Assembly (NCBI RefSeq): GCF_012570365.1 | Contig: NZ_CP046208.1 | Location: forward strand, 191,472-255,471 | DNA length: 64,000 nucleotides | Source of the DNA: Enterobacteriaceae endosymbiont of Donacia clavipes | GTDB taxonomy: Bacteria; Pseudomonadota; Gammaproteobacteria; Enterobacterales; Enterobacteriaceae | Reading direction: 5' to 3' | Shown: positions 20,008 to 29,593 of the stretch, in pieces | Numbering within the stretch: the stretch's first letter is position 1 | Layout: each line of letters begins with the position of its first letter | Program-made: the position numbers and the translations under genes | The notes under the pieces: model-generated | What the model was told of the DNA's origin: nothing | Database searches by the model: none | The model's input: only the letters and a program-made list of their open reading frames with translations

Positions 20008-20147
20008 ATTCATTTTTTATTTATTTAAATATTTTTTATAAAAAAAATATATTTATTAAATAAAATAATATAATTATTTATAATTTATAAAAAATTTTAT
20101 ATAAAAATTATAATTCTATATAAATAAAAAATTATATAAGGATGAAT

Positions 20148-21722
20148 ATGTTAAATGTTGTTGATTTATCAAGATTACAATTTGCATTAACAGCAATGTA
20201 TCATTTTATATTTGTTCCATTAACATTAGGGCTTTCTTTTTTATTAGCAATAATGGAAACAATATATATTATTTCTAAAAATAAAATATATAAAGACATG
20301 ACTCAATTTTGGGGTAAATTATTTGGTATTAATTTTGCTTTAGGTATAGTTACAGGATTAACTATGGAATTTCAATTTGGAACTAATTGGTCATATTATT
20401 CACATTATGTAGGAGATATTTTTGGTGCTCCATTAGCTATAGAAGGTTTAGTAGCTTTTTTTCTAGAGTCAACCTTTGTTGGTTTATTTTTTTTAGGATG
20501 GGAACGATTAAATAAAATACAACATGTAATTGTTACATGGCTTGTTGCTATAGGATCCAATCTTTCTGCACTTTGGATTTTAATTGCTAATGGATGGATG
20601 CAAAATCCTATTGCTTCTTCCTTTAATTATCAAAACATGAGAATGGAAATGAATAATTTTTGGAATTTAATTTTTAATCCAATAGCACAAGTTAAGTTTG
20701 TTCATACTATAACTGCTGGATATACTACAGGATGTATATTTATAATTGGTATTAGTGCATATTATCTTTTAAAAAAAAGAGATATGAAATTTGCTAAAAA
20801 ATCTATTATTATTGCTTCTAGTTTTGGTTTAGCTTCAATTTTTTCAGTAATAATTCTAGGAGATGAATCAGGGTATCAAATAGGATATACACAAAAAACT
20901 AAATTAGCAGCTATTGAAGCTGAATGGGAAACACAAAAACCTCCAGCTTCTTTTAATATTATAAGTTTTCCTAATCAAAAAAAACAATTAAATAAATTTA
21001 CTATAAAAATTCCATATATTTTAGGAATAATTGCTACAAGATCTTTTACAAAACCAATTTTAGGTTTAAAAAATTTAATTAAAAATAATGAATTAAAAAT
21101 TAAAAATGGATTAAAAGCTTTAATAGCGCTTGAAAATATAAAAAATGGATGTTTAGAAATTAAAAATATAAAAATTTTTAATAAATACAAAAAATATTTA
21201 GGATATGGATTTTTAGTTAAACAATATTATAAAAATATTTATAATATAAATAATAATCAAATACAAAAAATAGCTAAAAAATCAATACCATTAGTGATTC
21301 CTTTATTTTTTGCTTTTCGTATTATGGTTTTATCTAGTATTATTTTATTAATTGTAATTATATTAGTTTTTATTTTTTCTGTTATAAAAAATAATTTTGA
21401 AAAAAAACAATATTTATTAAAAATATGTTTATACATAATACCATTACCTTGGATAGCATCTGAATTAGGTTGGTTTGTAGCTGAATATGGAAGACAACCA
21501 TGGGCTATTAAAGAAATTTTACCCACTTTTATGGCAGGATCTTCTTTAGAATTTATAGAAGTATTATTTTCCATAACAATGATTTTTATTTTTTATACTA
21601 TTTTATTGATAATAGAATTATATTTAATGTTTAAAATTGCTAATATAGGACCTAGTATTTTAAATACTGGAAAATATTTTTTTGAAAAAAAACGTTCAGT
21701 AAAATTTATTAATAAAAATTAA
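20148..21722 (+). CDS. cydA: Cytochrome bd ubiquinol oxidase subunit I
   Basis: Haem-bearing subunit of the high-affinity quinol oxidase in the inner membrane. From the ATG at 20148 the protein has 524 residues, and the haem ligands fall exactly at His19, His186 and Met393 as in E. coli. This, plus AAGGA at 20138-20142, supports this start over the ATG at 20142. The quinol loop keeps KTKLAAIEAEWETQ. Nine or so membrane helices are visible. cydB follows 16 bases downstream. It is the only terminal oxidase in this window. Confidence 0.97.
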   Translation: MLNVVDLSRLQFALTAMYHFIFVPLTLGLSFLLAIMETIYIISKNKIYKDMTQFWGKLFGINFALGIVTGLTMEFQFGTNWSYYSHYVGDIFGAPLAIEGLVAFFLESTFVGLFFLGWERLNKIQHVIVTWLVAIGSNLSALWILIANGWMQNPIASSFNYQNMRMEMNNFWNLIFNPIAQVKFVHTITAGYTTGCIFIIGISAYYLLKKRDMKFAKKSIIIASSFGLASIFSVIILGDESGYQIGYTQKTKLAAIEAEWETQKPPASFNIISFPNQKKQLNKFTIKIPYILGIIATRSFTKPILGLKNLIKNNELKIKNGLKALIALENIKNGCLEIKNIKIFNKYKKYLGYGFLVKQYYKNIYNINNNQIQKIAKKSIPLVIPLFFAFRIMVLSSIILLIVIILVFIFSVIKNNFEKKQYLLKICLYIIPLPWIASELGWFVAEYGRQPWAIKEILPTFMAGSSLEFIEVLFSITMIFIFYTILLIIELYLMFKIANIGPSILNTGKYFFEKKRSVKFINKN

Positions 21723-21738
21723 TTATTAGGTTATATTC

Positions 21739-22860
21739 ATGTTAAACTACGAATTTTTATGTGTAATTTGGTCTATAATAATTGGTATATTAATTACAGG
21801 ATTTATGATTACTGATGGTTTAGATATGGGAGTAGGTATTTTATTGTTTATAATAGGAAAAAATAATATTGATCGTAGAATAATGATAAATACTATAGCA
21901 CCCCATTGGGATGGAAATCAAGTATGGTTAATTACAACTGGAGGTGCTATATTTGCAGCATGGCCTATTGTATATGCTACTCTGTTTTCTTATTTCTATA
22001 TAGCAATGTTACTATTATTACTTTCTTTATTTCTTAGACCCATAGGATTTGAATACCGTTCTAAAATTAAAAATAAAAAATGGGAAAAAATTTGTGATTT
22101 TTGTATTTCTATTGGAAGTTTTTTACCACCTACTATTATAGGCATAGCATTAGGTAATTTATTACAAGGTATTCCTTTTTATATAGATAAATATTATAAT
22201 ATTTATTCTCAAGGACATTTTTATAAATTATTTACCTTATTTAGTATTATAATTAGTATAACTATTATAATTATGATATTGAATCAAGCTTCATCTTATT
22301 TACAAATAAGAATTAAAGACTATAATCTTAACCATAAATTAAGTATAATTTTAAAATTATCTTCAATATTATTAATTTTGTTTTTTATAATATCATTTAT
22401 TAGTACTTTACTTTTTATAAAAGGTTATAAAATTAATAATTTTTATGTTAAAAATAGTAATATTATTTATGAATCAAAAGCTTGGATGTCTAATTTTAAA
22501 AATCATACATATTTATATTTAATACCATTATTTAGTATAATATTACCATTATTAACAATTTTATTTTCTATATATAAAAAATTTGTAATAGTTTTTATTT
22601 GTTCTATACTTACTACTATTAGTATAGTATCAACTGTAGGTATAATAATGTTTCCTTTTATTATTCCTTCTAGTATAAAACCTTATCAAAGTCTTACTAT
22701 TTGGAATTCTACATCTAGTCAATTAACATTAAATATAATGTTATATATAGTTATTATTTTTATGCCTATTGTTTTAATTTATACTTTTTGGTGTTATAAA
22801 AAAATGTTTTTTCGTCTTAGTAAAGAAAAAATTGAAAAAAAGTCTGATACTTTTTATTAA
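21739..22860 (+). CDS. cydB: Cytochrome bd ubiquinol oxidase subunit II
   Basis: Second membrane subunit of cytochrome bd. 373 residues (E. coli 379), strongly hydrophobic with about eight helices. The N-terminal half is well conserved (GFMITDGLDMGVGILL, APHWDGNQVWLITTGGA, AAWPIVYATLFS). The C-terminal third is more diverged and isoleucine-rich. Starts at ATG 21739 and is followed 29 bases later by the small subunit gene cydX. Confidence 0.97.
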   Translation: MLNYEFLCVIWSIIIGILITGFMITDGLDMGVGILLFIIGKNNIDRRIMINTIAPHWDGNQVWLITTGGAIFAAWPIVYATLFSYFYIAMLLLLLSLFLRPIGFEYRSKIKNKKWEKICDFCISIGSFLPPTIIGIALGNLLQGIPFYIDKYYNIYSQGHFYKLFTLFSIIISITIIIMILNQASSYLQIRIKDYNLNHKLSIILKLSSILLILFFIISFISTLLFIKGYKINNFYVKNSNIIYESKAWMSNFKNHTYLYLIPLFSIILPLLTILFSIYKKFVIVFICSILTTISIVSTVGIIMFPFIIPSSIKPYQSLTIWNSTSSQLTLNIMLYIVIIFMPIVLIYTFWCYKKMFFRLSKEKIEKKSDTFY

Positions 22861-22889
22861 AAATAATAAACTTTAAATGGATTATATAA

Positions 22890-22985
22890 ATGTGGTATTT
22901 AATATGGGTAATAGGAATATTATTTTCATGTATTTTTACTATTTTAATTTCTTTAAAAAAAGAAAACAAAAAAAATAAAAAATAA
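22890..22985 (+). CDS. cydX: Cytochrome bd small subunit CydX (31 residues)
   Basis: A 31-codon frame directly after cydB encoding MWYLIWVIGILFSCIFTILI followed by SLKKENKKNKK. The N-terminal MWY, a single membrane helix and the position at the end of cydAB are all as in E. coli CydX (MWYFAWILGTLLACSFGV), a 37-residue accessory subunit needed for stable cytochrome bd. The C-terminal tail is shortened and lysine-rich. Retention of such a small frame in an eroding genome indicates function. Confidence 0.9.
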   Translation: MWYLIWVIGILFSCIFTILISLKKENKKNKK

Positions 22986-23008
22986 TTATTTCTCATAAAA
23001 TAAATTTT

Positions 23009-23058
23009 AAAATATTGTCTGATATTAATTAATAATATCTTATTTCAGATAATATTTT
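23009..23058 (+). terminator. Likely terminator hairpin after cydABX
   Basis: Arms AAAATATTGTCTGA (23009-23022) and TCAGATAATATTTT (23045-23058) pair over 14 positions with one G-U, followed by a T-rich stretch. An inner perfect hairpin GATATTA/TAATATC (23021-23039) shares the sequence and may be an alternative fold. The position, just beyond cydX, fits the end of the cyd operon. Confidence 0.55.
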
Positions 23059-23151
23059 TTATTATTTATATAATAACATAAATAAAATTATTTATTTTAT
23101 AAATAAAATTTATATGATATGATAATTTATTATTTATTTTTAATAATTATA

Positions 23152-23168
23152 TCACTATAATATAGTGA
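23152..23168. repeat. 17-base palindrome upstream of parE
   Basis: TCACTATA and TATAGTGA flank a single A, a perfect inverted repeat containing four G/C pairs in otherwise nearly pure A/T sequence, 118 bases before the parE ATG. It could be an operator or a small hairpin. The rest of the roughly 300-base gap (22986-23286) holds the cyd terminator and no open frame. Confidence 0.45.
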
Positions 23169-23286
23169 GTTATGTTATATTGATTTTAAATATAAAAATA
23201 GATAATTATTAAAATTATTTTATTAAAAATATATTTTCTATACCTAAAATATAAAATTTTCATGTACTTTAATTTAATAATAAAGA

Positions 23287-25203
23287 ATGAATCATTTAGA
23301 TCAATATAATGCTGATTCCATAGAAGTTTTAGAAGGTTTAGATCCCGTTAAAAGAAGACCAGGTATGTATACTGATCTTACAAGACCTAATCACTTAGCT
23401 CAAGAAGTAATAGATAATAGTGTGGATGAAGCATTAGCTGGATATGCAAAAAATATTTTAGTCACTTTATACAATGATCAATCACTAGAAGTTATTGATG
23501 ACGGTAGAGGTATGCCTATTGATATACATACTCAAGAGGGAATTTCTGCAATTGAACTAATATTATGTCGTTTACATGCAGGAGGTAAATTTTCAAATAA
23601 AAATTATAATTTTTCTGGGGGATTACATGGTGTAGGTATTTCTGTTGTTAATGCTTTATCAAAAAGAATGGAAGTAAGTATATTCCGTAATAATAAAATT
23701 TATAACATAATTTTTGAAAACGGATATAAAATACAAAATTTAAAAATTTTAAAAAATACAAGTAATCAAAATACTGGTACTAAAATTAAATTTTGGCCTA
23801 ATGAATATTTTTTTGAACATCATTCTTTTTTGGTTTCTAATTTAATAAATTTATTAAAAGCAAAATCAGTTTTATGTCCTGGATTAAAAGTTTATTTTAA
23901 AAATATAAATACTGGTGATAATTATTATTGGAATTATAAAAATGGTTTATCTGAATATTTAACTAGTTCAGTTAAAAATTTTACTACTATACCAAATATT
24001 CCTTTTATGGGAGAATATTTAAGTGATATAAAACATCTTAATTGGGCTTTATTTTGGATACCGGACAATAATTATATTCTTACCGAAAGTTATGTGAATT
24101 TAATTCCAACAACACACGGTGGTACTCATGTAAATGGATTACGTTTAGGATTACTTGATGCAATACGTAATTTTTGTAATTTTCATAATATGTTACCTAG
24201 AAATATTAAAATATTAGGAGAAGATATTTGGGATCATTGTTCTTATGTGTTATCTATAAAAATTCAAGATCCTCAATTCACAGGACAAACAAAAGAACGT
24301 CTAGCTACTAGACAATGTACTGTATTTATTGCAAACATAGTAAGAGATTCTTTTATTTTATGGTTAAATCAAAATATTAAAATAGCACATATTTTAGTAA
24401 ATATGTTTATTTTAAATGCTCAAAAACGTATTAGAGCTTCTAAAAAATTTAAAAAAAAAAAAAATTATAATGTAAATTCAATATTACCTGGAAAATTATC
24501 CGATTGTATTTTACATAATGCAAAAAAAACTGAACTTTTTTTAGTTGAAGGAGATTCAGCTGGTGGTTCAGCAAAACAGGCAAGAAATAAAAATTATCAA
24601 GCCGTTATGCCTTTAAAAGGTAAAATTTTAAATACATGGGAAATAAATTCAGAAGAAATTTTATCTTCACAAGAAATACATGATATTTCTTTAGCAATAG
24701 GTATTTATCCTAATAATGAAGATTTAAAAAAATTAAGATATAATAAAATTTGTATTCTTGCAGATGCTGATTCAGATGGACTTCATATTGCTACTTTATT
24801 ATGTGCTTTATTTATAAAACATTTTTTACCTTTAGTAAAAAAAGGACATATTTACGTAGCTATGCCTCCCTTATATCGTATAGATTTAGGGAAAAAAATT
24901 TTTTATGCTTTAGATGAAAATGAAAAAAAAAATATTTTAAAAAAATATTATTGTAAAAACAATAAAAAACAAATAAATGTACAAAGATTTAAAGGATTAG
25001 GAGAAATGAATCCGACTCAATTAAGAGAAACTACTTTTAATCCTATTAGTCGTCGTTTAATACAATTAATAATAAATAATAATAAAACGGAAATAAATAA
25101 AACATTTTCAATCATGGATATGTTATTAGCAAAAAAAAGATCAGAAGATCGTCGTAAATGGTTACAAAAAAAAGGTGATATTACTACAATAATAAATATT
25201 TAA
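23287..25203 (+). CDS. parE: DNA topoisomerase IV subunit B
   Basis: ATPase subunit of topoisomerase IV, which decatenates replicated chromosomes. 638 residues; E. coli ParE is 630 and GyrB 804. The start DQYNADSIEVLEGLDPVKRR and the Toprim end match ParE, not GyrB, and the extra GyrB domain is absent. GHKL ATPase motifs: VDEALAG, DDGRGMPIDIH, GGLHGVGISVVNAL. Toprim motifs: VEGDSAGGSAKQ (about 419) and DADSDGLHIATLL (about 493). parC is not in the window. Monocistronic, with a weak ribosome site (AAAGA). Confidence 0.95.
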   Translation: MNHLDQYNADSIEVLEGLDPVKRRPGMYTDLTRPNHLAQEVIDNSVDEALAGYAKNILVTLYNDQSLEVIDDGRGMPIDIHTQEGISAIELILCRLHAGGKFSNKNYNFSGGLHGVGISVVNALSKRMEVSIFRNNKIYNIIFENGYKIQNLKILKNTSNQNTGTKIKFWPNEYFFEHHSFLVSNLINLLKAKSVLCPGLKVYFKNINTGDNYYWNYKNGLSEYLTSSVKNFTTIPNIPFMGEYLSDIKHLNWALFWIPDNNYILTESYVNLIPTTHGGTHVNGLRLGLLDAIRNFCNFHNMLPRNIKILGEDIWDHCSYVLSIKIQDPQFTGQTKERLATRQCTVFIANIVRDSFILWLNQNIKIAHILVNMFILNAQKRIRASKKFKKKKNYNVNSILPGKLSDCILHNAKKTELFLVEGDSAGGSAKQARNKNYQAVMPLKGKILNTWEINSEEILSSQEIHDISLAIGIYPNNEDLKKLRYNKICILADADSDGLHIATLLCALFIKHFLPLVKKGHIYVAMPPLYRIDLGKKIFYALDENEKKNILKKYYCKNNKKQINVQRFKGLGEMNPTQLRETTFNPISRRLIQLIINNNKTEINKTFSIMDMLLAKKRSEDRRKWLQKKGDITTIINI

Positions 25204-25346
25204 TAAATCTAAATAAAAATATTAATTAATAAAATTATGTAATTTTTTATATATTTTTTGTATAAAAATTTTAATAAGTAAAATTTTATAAATATTAAAA
25301 TAAAATATATATTATTTAATTTTTATTAAAATAAGGAATAATAACC

Positions 25347-28013
25347 ATGTCAGATAGTTATATACCAGATCATGACGTGGATCCAATTGAAACAAATGAT
25401 TGGATACAATCCATAGATTCTGTTATAAAAGAAGAAGGAATTAAAAGAGCAAAATTTTTATTAAAAAAAATAATAAGACATATAAACAATAATGGAATTA
25501 TTTTTAATTTAAATAAAAATAATTATATTAATTCTATTTCTAAAGAAGAAGAACCCATATATCCTGGAAATTTAATTTTAGAAAAAAAAATAAGATCATT
25601 TATAAGATGGAATGCAATAATGATTATTTTAAGAGCTTCTAAAAAAAATTTAGATTTAGGAGGACATATTTCTTCTTATCAATCATCTTCATATATTTAT
25701 GAAGTTTGTTTTAATCATTTTTTTAAAGGATATAATAAACAAAATAACGGAGATATAATTTATTTTCAAGGTCATATTACACCTGGAATATATGCTAGAT
25801 CTTTTTTAGAAGGACGTATAGACATTGAACATTTGGATAATTTTCGTCAAGAAGTTTTTAATAAAGGTTTATCATCATATCCACATCCTAAACTTATGCC
25901 TAATTTTTGGCAATTTCCTACTGTATCCATGGGTTTAGGACCAATATCTGCTATATATCAAGCTAAATTTCTTAAATATTTAGAAAACAGAAAATTACAA
26001 ATAACATCAAATAGAAAAGTTTTTGCATTTTTAGGAGATGGTGAAATGGATGAACCAGAATCTAAAGGAGTAATTAATATAGCAGCAAGAGAAAATTTAG
26101 ATAATTTAATTTTTGTAGTTAATTGTAATTTACAAAGATTAGATGGACCTGTATATGGTAATGGGAAAATTATTAATGAATTAGAAAATATTTTTCAAGG
26201 ATCAGGATGGGAAGTTATTAAAGTTATTTGGGGAAAAAAATGGGAAAATTTACTATTTAAAGATAAAACTGGAAAATTAATTCAATTAATGAATCAAACG
26301 TTAGATGGAGATTTTCAAAATCTTAATTCTAAAAATGGAAATTATATTAGAAAAAATTTTTTTGGTAAATATAAAGAAACATTTAATCTTGTTAAAAATT
26401 TAACTGATAATGAAATAGAAAAATTAAATTATGGTGGTCATGATTCTCAAAAAATTTATGCAGCTTTTAAAAAAGCTTACGAAATTAAAAATAAACCTAT
26501 AGTAATATTATTTCATACTATAAAAGGTTTTGGTTTAGGAAAAACAGCAGAAAGTAAAAATATAGCACATCAAATTAAAAAAATTGATTTAAATGAAATT
26601 AAATATATAAGAGATAATTTAAATATACCTATAGATGATAAAAAATTATATAATTTACCTTATATTTCTTTTAATAAACATTCTTTAGAATATCATTATT
26701 TACATAATCAACGAAAAAATTTAGGTGGATATATTCCTTTTAGAAGAATTAATTTTACTGAAAAAATAATATTACCTAAATTTTCTGCTTTTAATCCATT
26801 ATTTAAAAATCAATATAATATATCTACAACTATTTCATTTATACGTATATTAAATATTTTACTTAGAAATAAAAATATTTCCAATAGAATAGTCCCAATA
26901 ATAGCTGATGAAGGACGTACATTTGGAATGGAAGGATTATTTAGAAAAATAGGAATATATAATTCAAATGGATTACAATATACTCCCCAAGATAAAGAAA
27001 TATTTTCATATTATAAAGAAGATGTTAAAGGACAAATTTTACAAGAAGGTATTAATGAATCAGGAGCTTTTGCATCATGGTTAGCTGCTGCAACTTCTTA
27101 TTCTACTAATAATTTTCCTATGATTCCATTTTATATTTATTATTCTATTTTTGGTTTTCAAAGAATTGGTGATTTATGTTGGGCTGCTGGAGATCAGCAA
27201 GCAAGAGGTTTTTTAATTGGAGCAACTTCAGGGCGTACTACATTAAATGGAGAAGGATTACAACATGAAGATGGTCATAGTCATATTCAATCTTTAATAA
27301 TTCCAAATTGTATTTCATATGATCCTACATATGCATATGAATTAGCTGTTATTATAAATGATGGTTTAAAAAGAATGTACGGGAAACAACAAGAAAATAT
27401 ATATTATTATATAACAACTATGAATGAAAATTATAATATGCCAGCTATGAAATCAAAATTTAAATACGGTATTTGTAAAGGTATATATAAAATATTTTCT
27501 ATTAAAAATAATAAAAATATAACTCATATTCAATTATTAGGGTCAGGATCTATATTAAATAATATAATAAAAGCAGGAGAAATATTGTATCAAGAATATA
27601 ATATTAATTCAGATATTTTTAGTGTTACTTCTTTTACAGAAATTAATAGAGAAGGACAAGATTGTGATCATTGGAATTTATTACATCCTTTTGAAAAACG
27701 TCGTATTCCATATATTACAAGTATAATGAAAAATTATCCAACAGTAGCAGCAACAGATTATATAAAACTTTTCGCTGAACAAATTCGTAAATATATACCA
27801 ACAAATAATTATTTTGTTTTAGGAACTGATGGTTTTGGTCGTTCTGATAGTCGTAAAAATTTACGTGATTTTTTTGAAATTAATGAATTATATATAGTTC
27901 TTGCTATATTAAACATATTGTTAGATTTAAATTTAATTAGTTTAAAAAAAATTACACATTTTATAAAAAAAAATAAAATTAATATAAATAAAAATAATCC
28001 TAGAACTTCATAA
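25347..28013 (+). CDS. aceE: Pyruvate dehydrogenase E1 component
   Basis: Homodimeric thiamine-diphosphate E1 that decarboxylates pyruvate and acetylates the lipoyl domains of AceF. 888 residues (E. coli 887). Characteristic segments: GHISSYQSSSYIYEVCFNHF, the ThDP motif GDGEMDEPESKG...NCNLQRLDGPV, GEGLQHEDGHSH, and the C-terminal TDGFGRSDSRKNLRDFFE. ATG preceded by AAGGAATAATAACC. Heads the aceE-aceF-lpd operon (12 and 59 base spacers); the regulator pdhR usually upstream is absent. Confidence 0.98.
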   Translation: MSDSYIPDHDVDPIETNDWIQSIDSVIKEEGIKRAKFLLKKIIRHINNNGIIFNLNKNNYINSISKEEEPIYPGNLILEKKIRSFIRWNAIMIILRASKKNLDLGGHISSYQSSSYIYEVCFNHFFKGYNKQNNGDIIYFQGHITPGIYARSFLEGRIDIEHLDNFRQEVFNKGLSSYPHPKLMPNFWQFPTVSMGLGPISAIYQAKFLKYLENRKLQITSNRKVFAFLGDGEMDEPESKGVINIAARENLDNLIFVVNCNLQRLDGPVYGNGKIINELENIFQGSGWEVIKVIWGKKWENLLFKDKTGKLIQLMNQTLDGDFQNLNSKNGNYIRKNFFGKYKETFNLVKNLTDNEIEKLNYGGHDSQKIYAAFKKAYEIKNKPIVILFHTIKGFGLGKTAESKNIAHQIKKIDLNEIKYIRDNLNIPIDDKKLYNLPYISFNKHSLEYHYLHNQRKNLGGYIPFRRINFTEKIILPKFSAFNPLFKNQYNISTTISFIRILNILLRNKNISNRIVPIIADEGRTFGMEGLFRKIGIYNSNGLQYTPQDKEIFSYYKEDVKGQILQEGINESGAFASWLAAATSYSTNNFPMIPFYIYYSIFGFQRIGDLCWAAGDQQARGFLIGATSGRTTLNGEGLQHEDGHSHIQSLIIPNCISYDPTYAYELAVIINDGLKRMYGKQQENIYYYITTMNENYNMPAMKSKFKYGICKGIYKIFSIKNNKNITHIQLLGSGSILNNIIKAGEILYQEYNINSDIFSVTSFTEINREGQDCDHWNLLHPFEKRRIPYITSIMKNYPTVAATDYIKLFAEQIRKYIPTNNYFVLGTDGFGRSDSRKNLRDFFEINELYIVLAILNILLDLNLISLKKITHFIKKNKININKNNPRTS

Positions 28014-28025
28014 AAAAGGAATACT

Positions 28026-29534
28026 ATGAATACAAAAATAATATTTCCTGATACAGGAATAAAGGAGATGAAAATTACTGATATTTTGGTAAAAGAAGGA
28101 GAAAAAATTTTTAAAGAACAATCTATTATTATAGTAGAAAGTGATAAAACATCTATGGAAATTCCTTCCGACCAAAATGGTATTATAAAAAAAATTTTAG
28201 TATCTATAGGTGAAAAAATTAGTAAAGGAAATATAATATTAGAAATATTTAACGATGAACAAAAAAAAATTAATCTTGTAAATAATAAAAAAATAAAGTT
28301 ACAAAAAAACAAAATAACATTTACAGCATTACGAATTCCTGATATAGGAACACAAGTAATGAAAGTTACTAAAATATTGGTTAAGGAAAATGATTTAATT
28401 ATAAAAAATCAATCATTATTAATTATTAAAAATAAAAAAAATATTTTTGAAATAGCTTCTTTATGTAAAGGTATCATTAAAAAAATTAATATTAAAATAT
28501 ATGATAATATAAATACTAATGATATATTTATTTATATAGATAATTTTACAATAAATAATGAATATTATGAAACAAAAACATATATTAAAGAAAATAATTT
28601 TGTAAAAAATACAGTAAATGATATCTTAGATACAGAATCATATATACATGCTTCACCTATTGTAAGAAAAATAGCAAGAAAATTAAAAATTAATTTAAGT
28701 AAAATAAAAGCAAGTGGTTTAAAAAATAGAATTAATAAAGAAGATTTAATTAAATACATTAAAAACAAAAATAAAAATATAATGAATAATGTTTCTGATA
28801 ATTCTTTAATAAATTATAAAAATTTTGGTTTATGTGAAGAATTAAATCTTAATAATATACAAAAAATATCTGGTAAAAATTTATTAAATAATTGGAAAAA
28901 TATTCCTCATGTTACACAACATATTGAAACTGATATTACAGAATTAGAAAAATTTAGAATTAAAAAAAATATTGAATCGTTAAAAAATAAAAATAATATT
29001 AAATTAACATTATTAAGTTTTATAATTAAAATATGTGCATATGCTTTGAAAAAATATCCTAATTTTAATTCATCTTTATCAGATGATAATCAAAATTTGA
29101 TATTAAAAAAATATTTTAATATAGGAATAGCAATTAATACAGATAAAGGATTATTTGTACCTGTAATATTTGATGTTTTAAATAAAAATATTAATGAAAT
29201 ATCTGAAACAATATTTAATCTTGCTAATAAAGCAAAAAATTATAAACTTAATCATAATGATATGAAAGGAGGTTGTTTTACTATATCTAATTTAGGCCAA
29301 TTTAAAGGTAATTTTTTTACACCTATAATTAATGCTCCAGAAGTAGCTATTTTAGGTATATCACAAGCACAAATAAAACCTATATGGAATATAAATAGTA
29401 GAAAATTTTTACCAAAACTTATTTTACCATTATCATTATCTTATGATCATCGTGTTATAAATGGAATTGAAGGAATTAATTTTTTAAATTATATTTGTGG
29501 TTTATTATCTGATATTAGAAATATATTAATGTAA
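28026..29534 (+). CDS. aceF: Pyruvate dehydrogenase E2 component (dihydrolipoamide acetyltransferase)
   Basis: Core of pyruvate dehydrogenase; transfers acetyl groups to CoA. 502 residues against 630 in E. coli, which has three lipoyl domains. Here there are two. The first has the canonical lipoylation site ESDKTSMEIPS (Lys41). The second (about 98-180) reads KNKKNIFEIAS, keeping a lysine but not the preceding Asp. A subunit-binding domain (ASPIVRKIARKLKINLSKIK) and the acetyltransferase domain follow. The catalytic motif is YDHRVING, where the family has DHRVIDG: Asp is Asn (codon AAT), while His is kept. It sits between aceE and lpd, so the identity is secure. Confidence 0.96.
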   Translation: MNTKIIFPDTGIKEMKITDILVKEGEKIFKEQSIIIVESDKTSMEIPSDQNGIIKKILVSIGEKISKGNIILEIFNDEQKKINLVNNKKIKLQKNKITFTALRIPDIGTQVMKVTKILVKENDLIIKNQSLLIIKNKKNIFEIASLCKGIIKKINIKIYDNINTNDIFIYIDNFTINNEYYETKTYIKENNFVKNTVNDILDTESYIHASPIVRKIARKLKINLSKIKASGLKNRINKEDLIKYIKNKNKNIMNNVSDNSLINYKNFGLCEELNLNNIQKISGKNLLNNWKNIPHVTQHIETDITELEKFRIKKNIESLKNKNNIKLTLLSFIIKICAYALKKYPNFNSSLSDDNQNLILKKYFNIGIAINTDKGLFVPVIFDVLNKNINEISETIFNLANKAKNYKLNHNDMKGGCFTISNLGQFKGNFFTPIINAPEVAILGISQAQIKPIWNINSRKFLPKLILPLSLSYDHRVINGIEGINFLNYICGLLSDIRNILM

Positions 29535-29593
29535 TTTTTAAAAAAATTATAAAAATAAAATTCATTAAAATGTAATTATTAATAGAGATTATT

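Noticed and set aside
23287..25203. First impression of gyrase B (gyrB)
   Set aside because: Length (638), the N-terminal sequence and the lack of the extra GyrB insert match ParE (630 in E. coli) instead.
27809..28312. Long open frame on the minus strand across aceE and aceF
   Set aside because: It is antisense to two well-conserved genes, is a Phe/Ile/Leu-rich reverse of Lys/Asn codons, and has no family resemblance.
28565..28768. Short minus-strand open frame of 67 codons within aceF
   Set aside because: Shadow frame opposite the subunit-binding region of aceF, without ribosome site or similarity.
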